Shown: positions 10,623-24,239, counted from the first letter of the stretch. The stretch is DNA of 64,000 nt from Myxocyprinus asiaticus (GCF_019703515.2 NC_059358.1:47006594-47070593), one strand, 5' to 3'. Notes: generated by a model not told the origin, from the letters alone. Numbers and translations are program-made.

Positions 10623-13254
10623 ACAGATCACTTATCTATTAGTGTATGTATAATGTATGTATTAGTGGAGTTTAAAATTAAAGTTATTATAAAAATTTAC
10701 CCATGTAACTAGCAATAAAAAACAAACCAAAACCTTAAATTAAATTCATATTTGTTTAAGCACAGGTGATAACAGTGTATACAATCAACTGAAAAAAAAA
10801 AAAGAGAGCTTAGCAGGTGTAACCACAATGAACATATCACAGAGACAAGAAGCCCCGGGCCACAATCTTGAAAAAAAAAAAAAACATGAAAAATTGGTTG
10901 AAAGTAGACTTAAACTACTAGAGTTGGTGGATAACTAGGTTGATCTTGCTCAAAACTTTAAATGCTTTAAATGGATTGATGTATTTCTGACCTTTCTCTT
11001 TCTGATTTATACATTGAAAATGCTAAAGGGTGAAGAGAATAAATTGAGCATCATAACAGAAATCCCTTGGATGATCAGTGGATTTATTATATTTCTTTGG
11101 AAGAACCAAACTAGAGCTTTATCCACTAGTTTTTTCATGTTAGATGCTTACATGCAGTATGGTTGTAGATTTACCATAGTTGGTGAAAGCTGAATAACTC
11201 TAATAACTATCATGTTTCATATGCAGAGTTTTAGTGACAATGCCACAACTCCAATTTACAATATACATTTATGAATCAAAGTGAATTTTGAGAGCCAACA
11301 AAGCACAAATAATTCTAATAATGATGGTAGAACCACCAGTCCAAATATAACAATGTCAAGGCACAGGCACACATAAGATACACAAAAACTATCAGTAAAC
11401 AACTAACAGTTGGCTCATTATGCAGTAACTAAATATCACAATTTCACAGAGACACAGAGGGACTGAACAGGCTATATAACAAGTAGTTAATTACATTAAA
11501 GAGGGAACGAGTGTATGCGTAAATGTGAGGACAGATGATCAATACTCCCCTGGTGACAGGACAGAGAATTATTGGATGTGGATGTTAGCACTTTGTGCTT
11601 GTGTTTGTGTTCATCTATGCTCATGTATGTATTTTTGTCCTTCAAAACATGGCATGCTAACCTTAGAATTCCACAATCTGTGGGAACTGTGTGATAAATT
11701 GTGTGCCAACTTGTAATCAAGCAACAACCTTTATATTCTACTGGCCCATGTCAATGATTAGAAATCAAAATTTCAAGAAAACTACATTTCCTCACCACCA
11801 GGATTTTAGAATTATTATGTAATGCAGATACATTACATCACCAACTATTTACATCATGATTTATCTGAGTATTCAAAATCATGGACTTTCTAACACTCTA
11901 CAGTATGTGATTTGAATATTGTGTATGGCTAGTTCTACTTGTTACTTTAGTGACAGACATATTTATACTTTTTCTTCATGTTTTATCTTGTGTTTGACAG
12001 GGGCATTTGTTGCTTTAGTTGGCATCTGTCATATGCCCCCAAGACAACACTGATGACAATATGACAAAATCATACTAAACCAATTAACACCTAAAATAGA
12101 CCATTTTGTGGACAATCATGCAGATGCTGCCCTTTTACAAATGTTTTTTTTTTTTTTTTTTTTTTTGACTGTCTATGTAGGTGTACATTGAAATGTTTCA
12201 GTGTATTTATGTGTGCTTCTCTGTAGTTATGCTGTCTGTACATTTGCATAATGTGATGCCTGTTATGCAGACCTGGTTTTATCATTATACAAAAAAATTC
12301 CAAGGATACGTAATTGTTATTATCATTAGCTGTGTGACCTGATCATTCACCTTAAGAACTAATTCCTATTTTTTAGGGCATTTGGGCCTGCTCAAGCAAT
12401 ACTAATTAATTGGAGATGGGGCAATGTATTTCTCTGTCCCCTTCTGCATATCACGCCCCGTTTTGTGGCAAGCCCACCAGGAAAAGTCCCGGTTCTACTG
12501 ATGGTCAGTCCACCTCTGGTAAGAACACTTTCAGAGTGAGATTGACTTTCAGATCTCATTTGCTTCTATTTGTGCCTTTTATGCTTTGTGATATTCTGCC
12601 CTTGGTGAGTTTTTTAAATTAGAAGCTTTGTGTGATGTGTGTGATGAATACTGGATTTTGCATGAATAAAATTAGTTGCTTTGTTGGTCTTTTTGGAGAC
12701 TGGTTTGTGTAAATGAACACAGGTATGGACCATCTGCAGTGACAGAGCTGGAGCTGTATGGGCATCTGTTGACTGCACCCAGCCACACAAGCTGACCCAC
12801 TGCCATAAATGTCATGCAGATTTCATACACTGTCTGTGGACAAACACCAGATATGAGCCTAATAATTCAAAATGGGACAAAAAGAGATTAATGAATGACA
12901 TTAAATTTACTAGAAATACTTTAAATTCAACAATACAGCATGAGGAACTGTATTGTTAGAGACTAAAGTAGAGATATAAATCATAAAATTAAGTTAAGAA
13001 GTTACAGGTAATATGGCCCCAGAAATTATTCATATTTTTTTATTTTTTATTTTTTTACAATTACTTTTTTTGTGCACCATAAACCAAACCAACCAGCTCC
13101 GAGGTGAATCACTACATCACAAACTTTGCTTTGAGGCAAAAAATGCATTTGAAAATCTGAAAAAAGACAGAGGTACAAGGCTGTGTACTTACAATCTTTC
13201 ATGATGGCACGGACTACAATCCCATGAAGCATTGCGAATGATGTAACTGAATAA
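10623..13254. other. Quiet AT-rich region
   Basis: No coding domain recognised. It holds A-runs near 10791 and 10867 and a run of about 24 T at 12144-12166. Near 12465-12520 there is a GC-richer piece (GTCCCGGTTCTACTGATGG) that recalls a widespread fish repeat end, but I cannot set its limits. A small open stretch at 12709-12960 is treated under findings. Confidence 0.5.
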
Positions 13255-13881
13255 AACAATTAAAAATTTTTTAAAAAAGAATATTTTGAATCACATTATA
13301 TAAATGTACAACCCTTCCCCTCGAACATTAATATATAACTAAAAAGTATACGTTTAAAAACCAAAAACAAAAAGGCTACAACACACATTTAAAACAACAC
13401 GTCTTCCTCCACTGCCCCTCCCTGAGAGCCTTCTAAAAAGGCTAAATAGCTGCCCCATTTCTAATTGAATAGATCCATGATGCCTAGCCTTCTATGTGAC
13501 AAATCTTCAAATGTCACTACCCTGTCCATCTCCGCATACCACTAACGAAATAAGGGCGCTCCAGCCAACTTCCATCCTCTAAGGATGACCTGTCTGCCTA
13601 TCGTAACACCAGCCAGGACCCAATTCTTCATGTACATATCCCTTACATCAATGACCGCCCCATCACCCAAAATACAGAGTCTGGGGCTAAATGAGATTTG
13701 AGTACCCAATACGTCACACATAAAACTCTGAACCCTCAACCAAAATTCTTGTATCTTAACACACCACCAAAAAACATGGGTTATGTCCCCATCTTCTGAT
13801 TGGCATCACCAGAAGGTGGGTGTGTCTTCAAGACCCAGCCTATACAATCTAGAGGAGGTCCAATAGAATCGATGTAAAATC
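13255..13881 (-). mobile_element. L1-type LINE 3' fragment
   Basis: This minus-strand segment matches the 3' end of the other L1 copies here (compare 16260-16735, 27740-28210 and 51101-51480). It covers the last part of ORF2, with the C-terminal block around HPPSGDANQK..GDITHVFWW (about 13770-13830), and the 3' UTR with an A/T-rich tail at 13255-13290. It is 5'-truncated at 13881, the usual outcome of incomplete target-primed reverse transcription. The frame is broken. A hAT-like end begins at 13882. Confidence 0.75.
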
Positions 13882-14450
13882 CAGGGGTGTAAAGTAACGA
13901 ATTATAAATACGTTACTGTAATTAAGTAGTTTTTCCCAAGAATTGCACTTTAATTAGTTAACATTTTTTATACTTTTACTTGAGTACATTTTAAGTGCTG
14001 TAACTGTACTTTTAATGCGCTATTTTCCCACTGTCTGTGTTTGCTACTTCCCTGTCCTGATTTTATTTTTATCTATCAACATGATTGGCTAGGGAGAGTC
14101 TCGTGACTCCCGTCAAATCAAATCACACGTAAAAAACTTGAACGGCAGCTGTAGATCAGGCGCCAACTGTTATGGATGTGGAGGATGCCTCAAACACATT
14201 TTCAACACCTGAATATCATGGCCGCACCTGAAAGGGCTTTTTGTAGTGAAAAAGGCCAATTGCTTGATCGTGTCATGTGAGTTTAACTTGCTCAAGCCAG
14301 ATATCAGCATTAATCCTGCCTCTAATTTTAAGAAACATATCAAGGTAAATTTCATATTTCTGCTTACAAGATTCTGTGTCTATAACGTAGCCTGTAATTT
14401 AGCTATCTATCACTGAGATTATTGGGTTGATGTGAGAGATTAAAGCAATG
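13882..14450 (+). mobile_element. hAT-type transposon 5' remnant
   Basis: Starts with CAGGGGTGTAAAGTAACGAA, a hAT-like terminal sequence (recall). At 14172-14342 there is a decayed first coding exon beginning ATGGATGTGGAGGATGCCTC. Its later part, with AATCCTGCCTCTAATTTTAAGAAACAT, resembles the BED-finger region of hAT transposases. It is followed by GTAAAT, a plausible donor. Stops interrupt the frame. No matching right terminus was found, so only the 5' part remains. Confidence 0.5.
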
Positions 14451-14454
14451 TAAT

Positions 14455-14935
14455 CAATAGGGCTGGGCAATAAAACAATCTTGATGTTTATCTGGAAAAA
14501 AAAAAAAGAGAGAGAGATGTCCTCTATATCGATGCTAATCGATGGTTGATCTAGATAAAATATAAAAGATTGACTTTTTATTTCCTGATGTCTGTAGCTG
14601 TGCGCTGTTTGATTGACAGGTGTACATGCCTAAATGGTCAAAAACACTTTATAATTCTGCCAATGCTGGTCTTGATGAGGCATTAACATAAACGCAGTTG
14701 GTTTGGTCTAAAGTGAACGTAAACAGTGGGACAAAAAGCATATTTGCATCAAAATATCGGACTTGAAGTGTACATGTAACCGAATTGAGCAATGTCTAGT
14801 AGGCTTTCATATAAAGGCTATTAATCAAACAACAATAACAAAGAAACAAGAAAACCCCTCACTACTTTTGGCTGAATAACTGGAGTATAGCTTTAAAAGT
14901 ATTAATGTAATAAAATAAAACAGTGCCATTTTTAA
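14455..14935. repeat. Possible second DNA-transposon remnant
   Basis: Begins TAGGGCTGGGCAATAAAACAA, a terminal-like sequence shared by many vertebrate hAT-type non-autonomous elements. An inverse form, TTTTGCCCAGCCCTAA, occurs at 41569. The right end is not identified; the stretch ends near an AT-rich region with a T-run at 14960-14982. No coding potential. Confidence 0.3.
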
Positions 14936-15269
14936 TAATATTTTTTTAATAATATTGTTAGTTTTTTTTTTTTTTTTTTTTTTATAATACCGACCCCTTA
15001 TGTAGAGAGTGTGTTAATTTGTATAACAAATTACCAGGAAAGTAGAGATGATAAAATAATTTATAATTATGCTTAGCCTTTATCAAGTTTTTCTAATGCC
15101 TGATAGAAAAGTATCAACCTTTGTAGAGCAATAATTCAGGCAGAACATTCCACCAGTCACAAACTTCAGAAAATTGTGTATCATGCATTAGAATGAGAAC
15201 ACAACTATTTCTGGGCTTAAAAGATACAAGAACTAAATCAATGTGGAACACTGTATCTCAAAAGAAGGG

Positions 15270-15410
15270 CAAAGTTTTTCATCAAAAATGAAAATTCTCT
15301 CATCATTTCCTCACCCTCATTCCATCCCAGATGTCTATGACTTTCTTTCTTCAGAACACAAATTAAGATTTTTAGAAGAATATTTCAACGACTCCAGTGG
15401 TTAACCCTTT
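15270..15410. repeat. Half of a MITE-like repeat
   Basis: AAAAATGAAAATTCTCTCATCATTTCCTCACCCTCATTCC resembles the inner terminal part of the abundant fish MITE type seen at 9974. Only one half is present; it stops near the GTGGTTAACCCTTTGGGGTC motif at 15399. Confidence 0.4.
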
Positions 15411-15996
15411 GGGGTCTGAGGGTGTTTTGGGCCCTGGAGAACTTTTGACATGCCTTGACATTTGTGCTTTTTTTCAGTTGCTTAAAAACATATTAATGGC
15501 TAAAGTCTGATAACACTGTATTCAGCACAAACTGGGCTACAATAATAAGTGAGCAACATGTATGTACATGTTTGTATTTTTGAGAAAATAACGTTTATGC
15601 ATGGTTTTTGAAAAAACTAAAATTGAAAGTCATTGAAATAAGGCCATATAACACATACTAAACATTTGTTCACAAGAGTTTTGAAAACTGGATCTTGTAG
15701 CCTAGAGTTTTTGCTATGAAATGATGTGAAAACCATCCTTATCACTCATTCATACAAAACAATATAGAATACTGATGTGATTCACACCTGAGGAGACAAA
15801 GACCCCTCCCTTGAGAGAGAATGAATGTTTGTAGCTTATTCACAAAATCAAGTTTAAGTTCAAAGAAGTAATCTGACTGTACATTTTCTTTACATAAAGA
15901 CTTTACTTTAGACCTACAGTACCATTTAATAGTTTTAGATCAGTAAGAGATTTTTTGTTTTGTTTTAATTAAAATTTATTAAATCATACAATAACA

Positions 15997-16001
15997 ATGA
16001 A

Positions 16002-16032
<31 letters not shown>

Positions 16033-16135
16033 CAACATTTAAACCCCACAACCCCCCCTCCCCGACCCTGCCCCACCCCAAAAAACAACGCTGTGGTCAA
16101 ACATAAGTAAATATATAGAAATAAAAATCAAACAG

Positions 16136-16179
<44 letters not shown>

Positions 16180-16181
16180 AC

Positions 16182-16228
<47 letters not shown>

Positions 16229-16255
16229 CATACATACATACATACATACACACAC
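15997..16255. repeat. TA/CA/CATA microsatellite block
   Basis: Runs of (TA) at 15997-16028, (CA) at 16137-16151, and alternating (TA)n and (CATA)n at 16152-16255. They lie within the 3' UTR of the minus-strand L1 and account for the YIYIYI-type frame at 16039-16266. Confidence 0.9.
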
Positions 16256-16262
16256 ATAATAA

Positions 16263-19200
16263 TCATACTAACTGTATTACACTACTCTCTCCACACCCCA
16301 CCCGAGAGCCCTCCAAAAGCTCCAAATACCTGCCACATTTCCATATAAACGTATCAAAGCCACCCCGTCTTCCCGATGACACCTCCTCATAAGCTGCCAC
16401 CCTCCCCACCTCTGTCCACCACTCCGGATATGGGGGTGCACCAGCTGACCTCCAATCCCTCAAAATAACCTGCCTGGCAATCATCACACAGGTCAGAACC
16501 CAGTTCTCCATATGGCCATCCCCCACATCACCCAGAACACAAAGTCTGGGGCAAAATGAAACCCAGGTGCCCACCACGTCGCACACAAATTCTGAAACTT
16601 TGACCAGAATTTCTGGATCTCGACACACCACCAAAAAACATGGGCCATGTCTCCATCCTCCGATTGGCATCTCCAGCAGGTGGGTGTGTCTTTAAGACCA
16701 AGCCTAAACAGTCTAGAGGGGGTCCAATAAAATCTATGACTGTCTTGCCCTGAATAGCCAAAACTCCACCTTTCGTGACGAAATAGTGTTATATCTGTAT
16801 GTCAATCGGGTCAATTCTCTGAGGCCATCAGATGACAATCGGCGCTTCAGCTCTGCCTCTGCACTTTTAATATTCCCTTCCAACTACACGAGTTCTCGTG
16901 CTTTGGATTTTCTGATGAATGAGGCATACTGTATGATCCGGCAGTCTTAACGTTTTTAAGAATCTTAGCCCACACTCCTTCCTCCAATGCCAAGTTGAAA
17001 TCTTTCACCCATACTCTCTTGAAAGAAGTTAAGGTTCCGTCCCCTATACCCTGAATTAACAGGGAGTAGTTCACTGATGCCTCATGACATTTTCCAAAAG
17101 CCGCAATCACCTCTCCCAAAGCATCTGCCTCCTTAGGGGGGTGTGTGCTACTCCCAAAAATAGTACAAAGCAGGTGGCGCAGTTGTAAATACCTATAAAA
17201 CTGAGGTCTGGGGATCCCAAAATGTTGGACCAAGTTTTCAAACGATCTCAACACTCCACTTTCATGTAGGTCACTGAGTGTAGCAACCCCCCTCACAATC
17301 CACTCTGGCCAGCAGAAAGGGGTCTTGCCAATACACAATCTTGGGTTCTGCCATATGCTCGAGGCAACATTTAAATAAGTGTCCAATTTAAACAATCTGG
17401 ACACTTTAGTCCATACCGAGTGTAAATGCGAAATAACAGGGTGTAACTTAACTTTTCCGATTAGTTTGATAGAGATGCTTTCTAATGGTGAAATAGGGGC
17501 AAGAACTGCCTGTTCAATAACAAACCAGGGAGGAGCTCTCTCAGGTGGAAGTCACTGGACAGTACTCTGTCAGAGCCAAAGCTTCGGATTTAGACCAATT
17601 GACTTTGTATCCTGAGAACTTGGAAAAGGAATTAATAATTCTGTGGAGGCAAGGCATATATCTAGAAGGTTCAGAGACAAATAATAAAATATCATCTGCA
17701 TAAAGCAGAAGCTTATGCGCCACACCTCCCGCAACCACCCCTGGAAAATCATCCTCCTTTCTTATCGTGGCTGCTAATGGTTCCAGGGCAAGACAGAACA
17801 ATAATGGGTAAAGAGGTCAGCCCTGCAGAGTGCCACTATTCAGAGTAAAATAATCTGAAATTAATACATTTGTTTGTACCGCTGCTACAGAGTGTCTATA
17901 AAGTAACTTAATTCAACCAATAAATGTACTCCCTAACCCATACATCTCCAAAATCTTAAAAAGAGAATCCCATTGTACCATATCAAATGCCTTTTGGGCG
18001 TCAAATGAGATGGCAGCGATCGGAGATTGATCATTCGCTACTGACCACATGATATTGATGAGATGCCTGATGTTATCAGAAGAATAAATCCCACCTGATC
18101 TATATGTTTAAGAGATGTCATAACCATTGGTTAGCCAACATTTTTGACAATATTTTTACATCTAGTTGGATCAGGGAGATTGGATGGTAACTTTTACACT
18201 CACTTGGATCTTTGTCCTTTTTAAGAATCAGACTGATTCAGGCTTGTGTCATGGTTGGAGGAAACTTCCCATTCTTTAATGATTCAGTATAAACTTCTAA
18301 CAAAAGTGGAGCCAGTTCTGTAGTATAAGATCTAAAAAATTCTGTGGCAAAACCATCTGTCCCCAGAGCCTTGCCAGTAGGTAGGGACTTAATTACCTTG
18401 TCAAGCTCCTCCAAGGTTATTTCAGAATCAAGAGATTTTTTTTGCTCAATCGTCAGTTTAGGAAGATCTAATGGTTCCACAAAATTTCTAATATCTTCAT
18501 CAGTAGACAAAGACATGGAACTATAAAGATCAATATAGAATTCTTTAAAGGCATTATTAATATCAATGGCTGAGGTAATAATTTCACCACCAGCAGGTTT
18601 CACTGAGGGAATGATAGAATGAGACTCTCTCTGCTTTATATATCTAGCCAAAAGCTTCCCTGCTTTGTCACCTAAATAATCAAAACTCCACTTTCCATGA
18701 CAAAATAGCATTATATCTATATTTCAATGGGGTCAATTCTCTGAAGCCATCAGCTGACATACGGCACTTCAGCTCTGCCTCTGCACTTTTAATATTAACT
18801 TCCAACTCCACGAGTTCTCGTGCTTTGGATTTTTTGATGAATGAGGTGTACTTTATGATCCGGCCCCTAAGAACCGCCTTAAGTGCTTCCCAAGCCATGC
18901 CCACAGAGGATACTGAGGACCAGTTAGTCTCCATATAAACAATGATTTCAGTCTTTAACATTTGTTGGAAATCAGGATTTTGCAAAAGGCATACATTAAG
19001 GCGCCAACTATATGATTTCTTATATGTGGCATCACCTCTAAACTCACCAGGGCATGATCTGAGACTAAAATATTTCCAGTTGAGCAATCCACAACAGATG
19101 ACATGAGGGATTTGGATATATATTAAAAAAAAATCTATCCTAGAATAAATCTTTTGGACTGATGAAAAAAAATGTATAGTCCCTACCAGATGGGTTCAAA

Positions 19201-19735
19201 AGTCTCCAAATATCTGTAAGACCAAGATTTTTACACATCCTGTGAAGCGTCAATGTTGCTCTAGGGGGTTTACACACTTGCTTCACTGTGAGTCCATCAA
19301 AAGATTAAAGTCTCTTCCCAATATTATATCATGAGGGGTGCCAGCGGTTTGCAACATCCCTTCAAGATCTATAAAAAAGCCCTGATCATCAGCGTTAGGT
19401 GCGTAAATATTAGCCAAAATCAACCTTTGCCCCTGAATTTCTGCTAAAACAATAATGTCTCTCCCTAATTTATCTTTAATCTGTTTGAGACATTTGAATT
19501 GTAGATGTTTATTTATCAATGTAATGACACCCCTGCTCTTACTTGAGCCAGCACTAAAGAAAACATGTCCACCCATATCTTCCCAAATTTTTCAGCTTTT
19601 TAAAGAAACACTATATCATATTTCTTATATTTAAGAAAATAAATAACCTTCCTTCTTTTTTTGGGGTGCCCCAACCCATTCACATTCCACGTGGAGAGAG
19701 ACAATCCACTTATATTAACATCTGACATTTTGACA
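16263..19735 (-). pseudogene. L1 ORF2 (endonuclease and RT), broken
   Basis: ORF2 nicks the target and reverse-transcribes the RNA. Seen on the minus strand: AP-endonuclease pieces near 19283-19576 (FSAGSSKSRGVITLI, NIYAPNADDQGFF, DFNLLMDS); RT fingers near 18238-18500 (PKLTIEQKKSLDSEITLEE, TGKALGTDGFATEFF); and RT palm near 17541-17801, where LLLYADDILLF holds the catalytic Asp pair. The C-terminal block with ETWPMFFGG lies near 16630-16690. More than five frame changes or stops separate these pieces. Confidence 0.85.
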
Positions 19736-20139
19736 TATTAGAAAAAATAGATTGTGTGTCAAAAATAAAGACCACATTCCCCATTTGTGCAACAAACAAC
19801 CCCCGAACTTCCACCAGGCAAAAAAGTGCGCATTAACCCCGAACGACAGCATCAACCGGTGTCTATCCCTCTAAACTCAAATAGTCCACGTATGCCTATG
19901 AGAACCCCCGCTACAACTTTGCCGTCGGATTGCTCAAGTCCAGTGCTTCTGTACAGAAAAGAATCTATAAAACAAACTCCAGCCAACAGACGGAATAAAC
20001 ACACAAAACCTGTAGATTCATCCGCATAACTGTCCCAAAGGTATGCTAAATGTTTTGAGTAGCTTCCTCAACACTGATAAAGGTGATATGTAATATTTTT
20101 ACTGTAATAAATCATAAAATGACCATAATGAACATATAC

Positions 20140-22980
20140 ATCATGATGGCACCGTGGATGGCCACCTCGGTGTTGAGCGCTCCTATTATTTTGTTGTTTT
20201 TGTTTGTTTGTCCTGTGTTTAGTAATCTTTTTCCAGTCAGTTTTACCAGAGACGAACTGCTGAACATTCGACAGCATATACCAGACAATCTTTTCCCGGT
20301 TTTTGAATATTCAGAGGTTTTGCTGGACATTTTAGTTGGAGGTGCGGCTGTGTTGTTCAAGAGACGCAGGCGAGGGAAGCGAGCCGGCGCACTGGTCAGG
20401 CTCCGTCGGCGCGGCTTCCGAACAGCGCTGCCGAGTATTCATCTAGCGAATTTCCATTCTCTTCCTAATAAAACGGATGAACTACATCTCCTCACCTGCA
20501 CAAAGAAGGACTTTTCAACCTCTGCTGCCTTGTGCTTCACAGAAACCTGGCTGAGTGAAGCCATTCCAGACAGCGCGTTACATCTGCCAGGCTTCCAGCT
20601 GTTCAGAGTGGATCGCATTGCGGAGTTAACGGGGAAAACAAGAGGCGGTGGAACATGCTTTTACATCAATGAAAGTTGGTGTACAGATGTAACAGCGTTA
20701 AAGAAGACGAGCTGTCCTAATTTGGAAGCGCTTTTTATTAAATGTAAGTCTTTCTACTCGCTGCGGGAGTTTTCCTCGTTTATTCTGGTGAGCGTTTACA
20801 TCATGCCAAACGCGTGTTTGAATGCCGTGCTGCAACAGCTGGCTGCTCAAATCACAGACATGAAGCAAAAATACTCAGACTCACTTATTATTATTCTTGG
20901 GGTTTAAACAAAGCAAACCTCACATGTGAACTGCCCAAATACAGATAGCACATTACATGCCCAACCAGAGACAGAAATATACTGGATCACTGCTACACCA
21001 ACAATAAAGGATGCATATTGCTCTGTCCCTAGAGCAGCTTTGGTACTCACTGATCACTGTCTGGTTCATCTTCTTCCAAACTACAGACAGAAATTAAAAT
21101 CTGCTAAGCCTCTAGTAAGGACTGTAAAGAGATGGATCAATGAAGCAGAGCTGGAACTACAAGCCTGCTTTGACTGCACTGATTGGAGTGTTTTTGAGGC
21201 TGCAGACACCAATCTGGATGAGCTCACAGATACTGTTACATCATATATCAGTTTCTGTGAGGATATGTGCATCCCTACTAGGACATATTTAACATTTAAC
21301 AATGACAAACCATGGTTTACAACAGAACTCAGGCAGCTTCGTCAGGCCAAAGAGGATGCTTACGGGGTGGGGATAAAGTCTTGGACAATCAGGCCAGGAA
21401 CAAACTGAATAAGGAAATCAGAGTGGCTAAAAGAAGATACTCTGAGAAGCTGAAAAACAAGTTTTCAGCTAACGACCCTGCATCAGTGTGGAGTGGCATG
21501 AAACAACTTAGGAATTACAGGACTCCAGCCCCCAACCCTGTGGTGGACCAACAACTGGCTGATGAACTGAGTGTGTTCTACTGTAGATTTGAAAGGCCCA
21601 ATCTCACACCCCACACCCACTCTGACCTTCACTTCACACAAACACCAACACCTCCTGCAACCTCCCTCCTCTCCCCTCCTGCTACTCAACCTGCACTTAA
21701 AATCTGTGAAGATGATGTGTGCCGTGTATTTCGAAAACAAAATATAAGGAAAGCTTCAGGCCCAGATGGCGTTTCACCTGCATGTCTTAGATCTTGTGCT
21801 AACCAGCTGGCCCCCATCTTCACACTGATTTTCAATAGATCACTGGAGCAGTGTGAAGTTCCCTGCTGCTTCAAATGCTCAATCATCATTCCTGTCCGAA
21901 AGAAACCAAAAATCACAGGACTTAATGACTACAGACCCATCGCCCTGACGTCTGTGGTCATGAAATCATTTGAGAGACTGGTGTTGGCCCACCTGTAGGA
22001 CATCACTGGACCCTTTCTAGATCCCCTTCAATTTGCTTATCGAGCAAACAGGTCTGTGGATAATGCAGTCAACATGGGATTGCATCATATCCCACAACAT
22101 CTGGACAGACCAGGGACATATGCAAGGATCCTTTTTGTGGACTTCAGTTCGGCTTTCATCACCATTATCCCAGCTATTCTCTGGACTAAATTACACCAAC
22201 TCTCTGTTCCCACGTCTATCTGTCAGTGGATTATCAGCTTTCTGACAGACAGGCAGCAGCTTGTGAGACAGGAGAAATTCACTTCCAGCACCTGTACAAT
22301 CAGCACTGGTGCCCCCCAGGGATGTGTGCTCTCCCCACTACTCTTCTCCCTCTACACCAATGACTGTATCCCCAAGGACCCCCCTGTCAAGCTCCTGAAG
22401 TTTGCAGATGACACCATTGTCATCGGCCTTGTCCGAGATGATGATGAGTCTGCATACAGAAGGGAGGTTGAACAGCTGGCTGTCTGGTGCAGTCAAAACA
22501 ACCTTGAGCTGAACACGCTCAAAAAGGTGGAGATGATTGTGGACTTTAGGAGGGAGGAACACCCCAACACTGACCCCCTTCATCATTCTAAACAGCATTG
22601 TGGCAGCAGTGGAGTCATTCAGGTTCCTGGGCACTACCATCTCACAGGACCTGAAGTAGAAGACTCACATTGACACATTGTGAAAAAGGCCCAGCAGAGG
22701 TTGTACTTCCTTCACCAGTTGAGGAAGTTCAACCTGCCACAGGCGCTGCTGATACAGTTCTACTCAGCAGTCATTGAGTCCTCTGCACTTCAATATCTGT
22801 CTGGTTTGGTTCAGCTATGAAATCGGATATCAGAAGACTACAAAAGGACAGTTCGGACTGCTGAGAGGATTATTGGTTGCCCCTGCCCTCCCTTCAAGAA
22901 CTATACACTTCCAGAGTGAGGAAAAAGGCTGGAAAAATCACTCTGGACCCCACTCACCCAGCCCACTACCTTTTTGAACT
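20140..22980 (+). pseudogene. L2 ORF (endonuclease-RT), frameshifted
   Basis: Endonuclease part at 20140-20907: LANFHSLPNKTDEL, CFTETWLSE and TRGGGTCFYIN; it breaks where a G-F-N type motif near 20900 loses one base and reads into TAA. The frame returns by 20926-21408. RT lies in a single frame from 21312 to 22673, with [43 protein letters not shown] and the catalytic FADDTIV near 22400, interrupted by one in-frame TAG at 21996-21998 after VLAHL. The C-terminal part near 22680-22980 is frameshifted. By RT motifs this is an L2-like LINE. Confidence 0.85.
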
Positions 22981-23243
22981 GTTGCCTCCTTCATGATGCT
23001 TCAGAGCTGTCAGGCACAGGAACAGTTTTTTCCCTCAGGTTATCCTTCTCATGAACATTTAAAACTGCCCCATTGAGCAATAATTAATGTGCAATACACA
23101 GCTTAATCTTTTTATATTATCCAACACATCCAGCCTCTTCTGCCATTACATCCCCTTGCACTGTATATAACCGATTTGTATTTAGATTTGCACTATGTAT
23201 GTGTGTCTGTGTGTATGTATGTGTGTGTTTTTTATATATATAT

Positions 23244-24046
23244 AGATGTGCTCAAAAGTTTGCATACCCTGGCAGAAATTGTGAAAATATGACTGATCAT
23301 GCAAAAAAAAATCAAAAATCTTTTATTTAAGGATAGTGATCATATGAAGCCATTTATTATCACATAGTTGAAACAACCACACCATTTTTTTCTAGAGCAG
23401 CCTGTATTTCTCCTGAGGTTACCTGTGGGTTTTTCTTTGTATCCCGAACAATTCTTCTGGCAGCTGTGGCTGAAATCTTTCTTGGTCTACCTGACCTTGG
23501 CTTGGTATCAAGAGATCCCTGAATTTTCCACTTCTTAATAAGTGATTGAACAGTACTGACTGGCATTATCAAGGCTTTGGATATCTTTTTATATCCTTTT
23601 CCATCTTTATTAATGTCCATTACCTTGTTACGCCGGTCTTTTGACAGTTCTTCGTGGCTCAGTATCTAGCCTGCTCAGTGCATCCACGTGAGAGCTAACA
23701 AACTCATTGACTGTTTATACACAAACACTAATTGCAATTTAAAAAGCCACAGGTGTGGGAAATTAACTTTTAATTGCCATTTAAACCTGTGTGTGTCACC
23801 TTGTGTGTCTGTAACAAGGCCAAACATTCAAGGGTATATAAACTTTTGATCAGGACCATTTGGGTAATTTCTGTTATCATTATGATTTAAAAAGGAGCCA
23901 AACAACTATGTGATAATAAATGGCTTCATACGTATGATCACTATCCTTAAATAAAAGACATTTTTGCATGATCAGTCATATTTTCAAAATCAATGCCAAA
24001 ATGTCACAATTTCTGCCAGGGTGTGCAAACTTTTGAGCACAACTGT
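23244..24046 (-). mobile_element. Tc1-type transposon, internally deleted, in the L2 tail
   Basis: Ends are inverted: GTGCTCAAAAGTTTGCATACCCTGG on the left and CCAGGGTGTGCAAACTTTTGAGCAC on the right, flanked by TA-rich DNA. The minus strand carries the N-terminal part of a transposase (23360-23640) with MPVSTVQSLIKKWK and the PRSGRPRKIS linker. The DDE domain is missing: the sequence jumps from AALEKNGVVVS directly to the far ITR. It is a deletion derivative. Relatives of the same family lie at 42554 and 49995. Confidence 0.85.
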
Positions 24047-24239
24047 ATATATAGTCTATTGTGTATTCTATATATACTTTTTTATTTTCAATATTTATTT
24101 ATTTTTTGATTATTTTTTAAAAGTCTTGTTGTGTACTGGAAGCTCCTGTCACCAAGACAAATTCCTTGTATGTGTAAGCATACTTGGCAATAAAGCTAAT
24201 TCTGATTCTAATATGTTATTAGAGAATTAGGAAACATGC

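Larger units (their letters stand above)
15951..20041 (-). mobile_element. L1-type LINE, 5'-truncated (copy 1)
   Basis: Minus-strand non-LTR retrotransposon. From right to left: a piece of the region between ORF1 and ORF2 (19740-20041), the endonuclease part of ORF2 (19283-19735), the linker (18680-19087), RT (17541-18711), and the C-terminal part (16263-17404). A T-rich tail at 15951-15980 is the copied poly(A). Alignment by eye to the copy at 50859-57623 shows the same order. ORF1 is absent because the 5' end stops near 20041. I see no target-site duplication. Confidence 0.85.
20140..24215 (+). mobile_element. L2-type LINE with a Tc1 in its 3' tail
   Basis: Plus-strand non-LTR element with an N-terminal endonuclease, an RT domain and the characteristic 3' end CTTGGCAATAAAGCTAATTCTGATTCT at 24184-24211. 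The L2 tail is interrupted by a Tc1 copy at 23244-24046. The same tail and the same Tc1 junction appear on the minus strand at 42350-42560. The 5' limit is set just before the MAPWMATSV codons and may be a little further left. Confidence 0.85.

Noticed and set aside
12465..12520. GC-rich piece recalling a fish repeat terminus
   Set aside because: Neither an opposite end nor a clear limit could be found.
16039..16266. YIYIYI/CVCVCV frame
   Set aside because: Pure translation of a TA/CA microsatellite.
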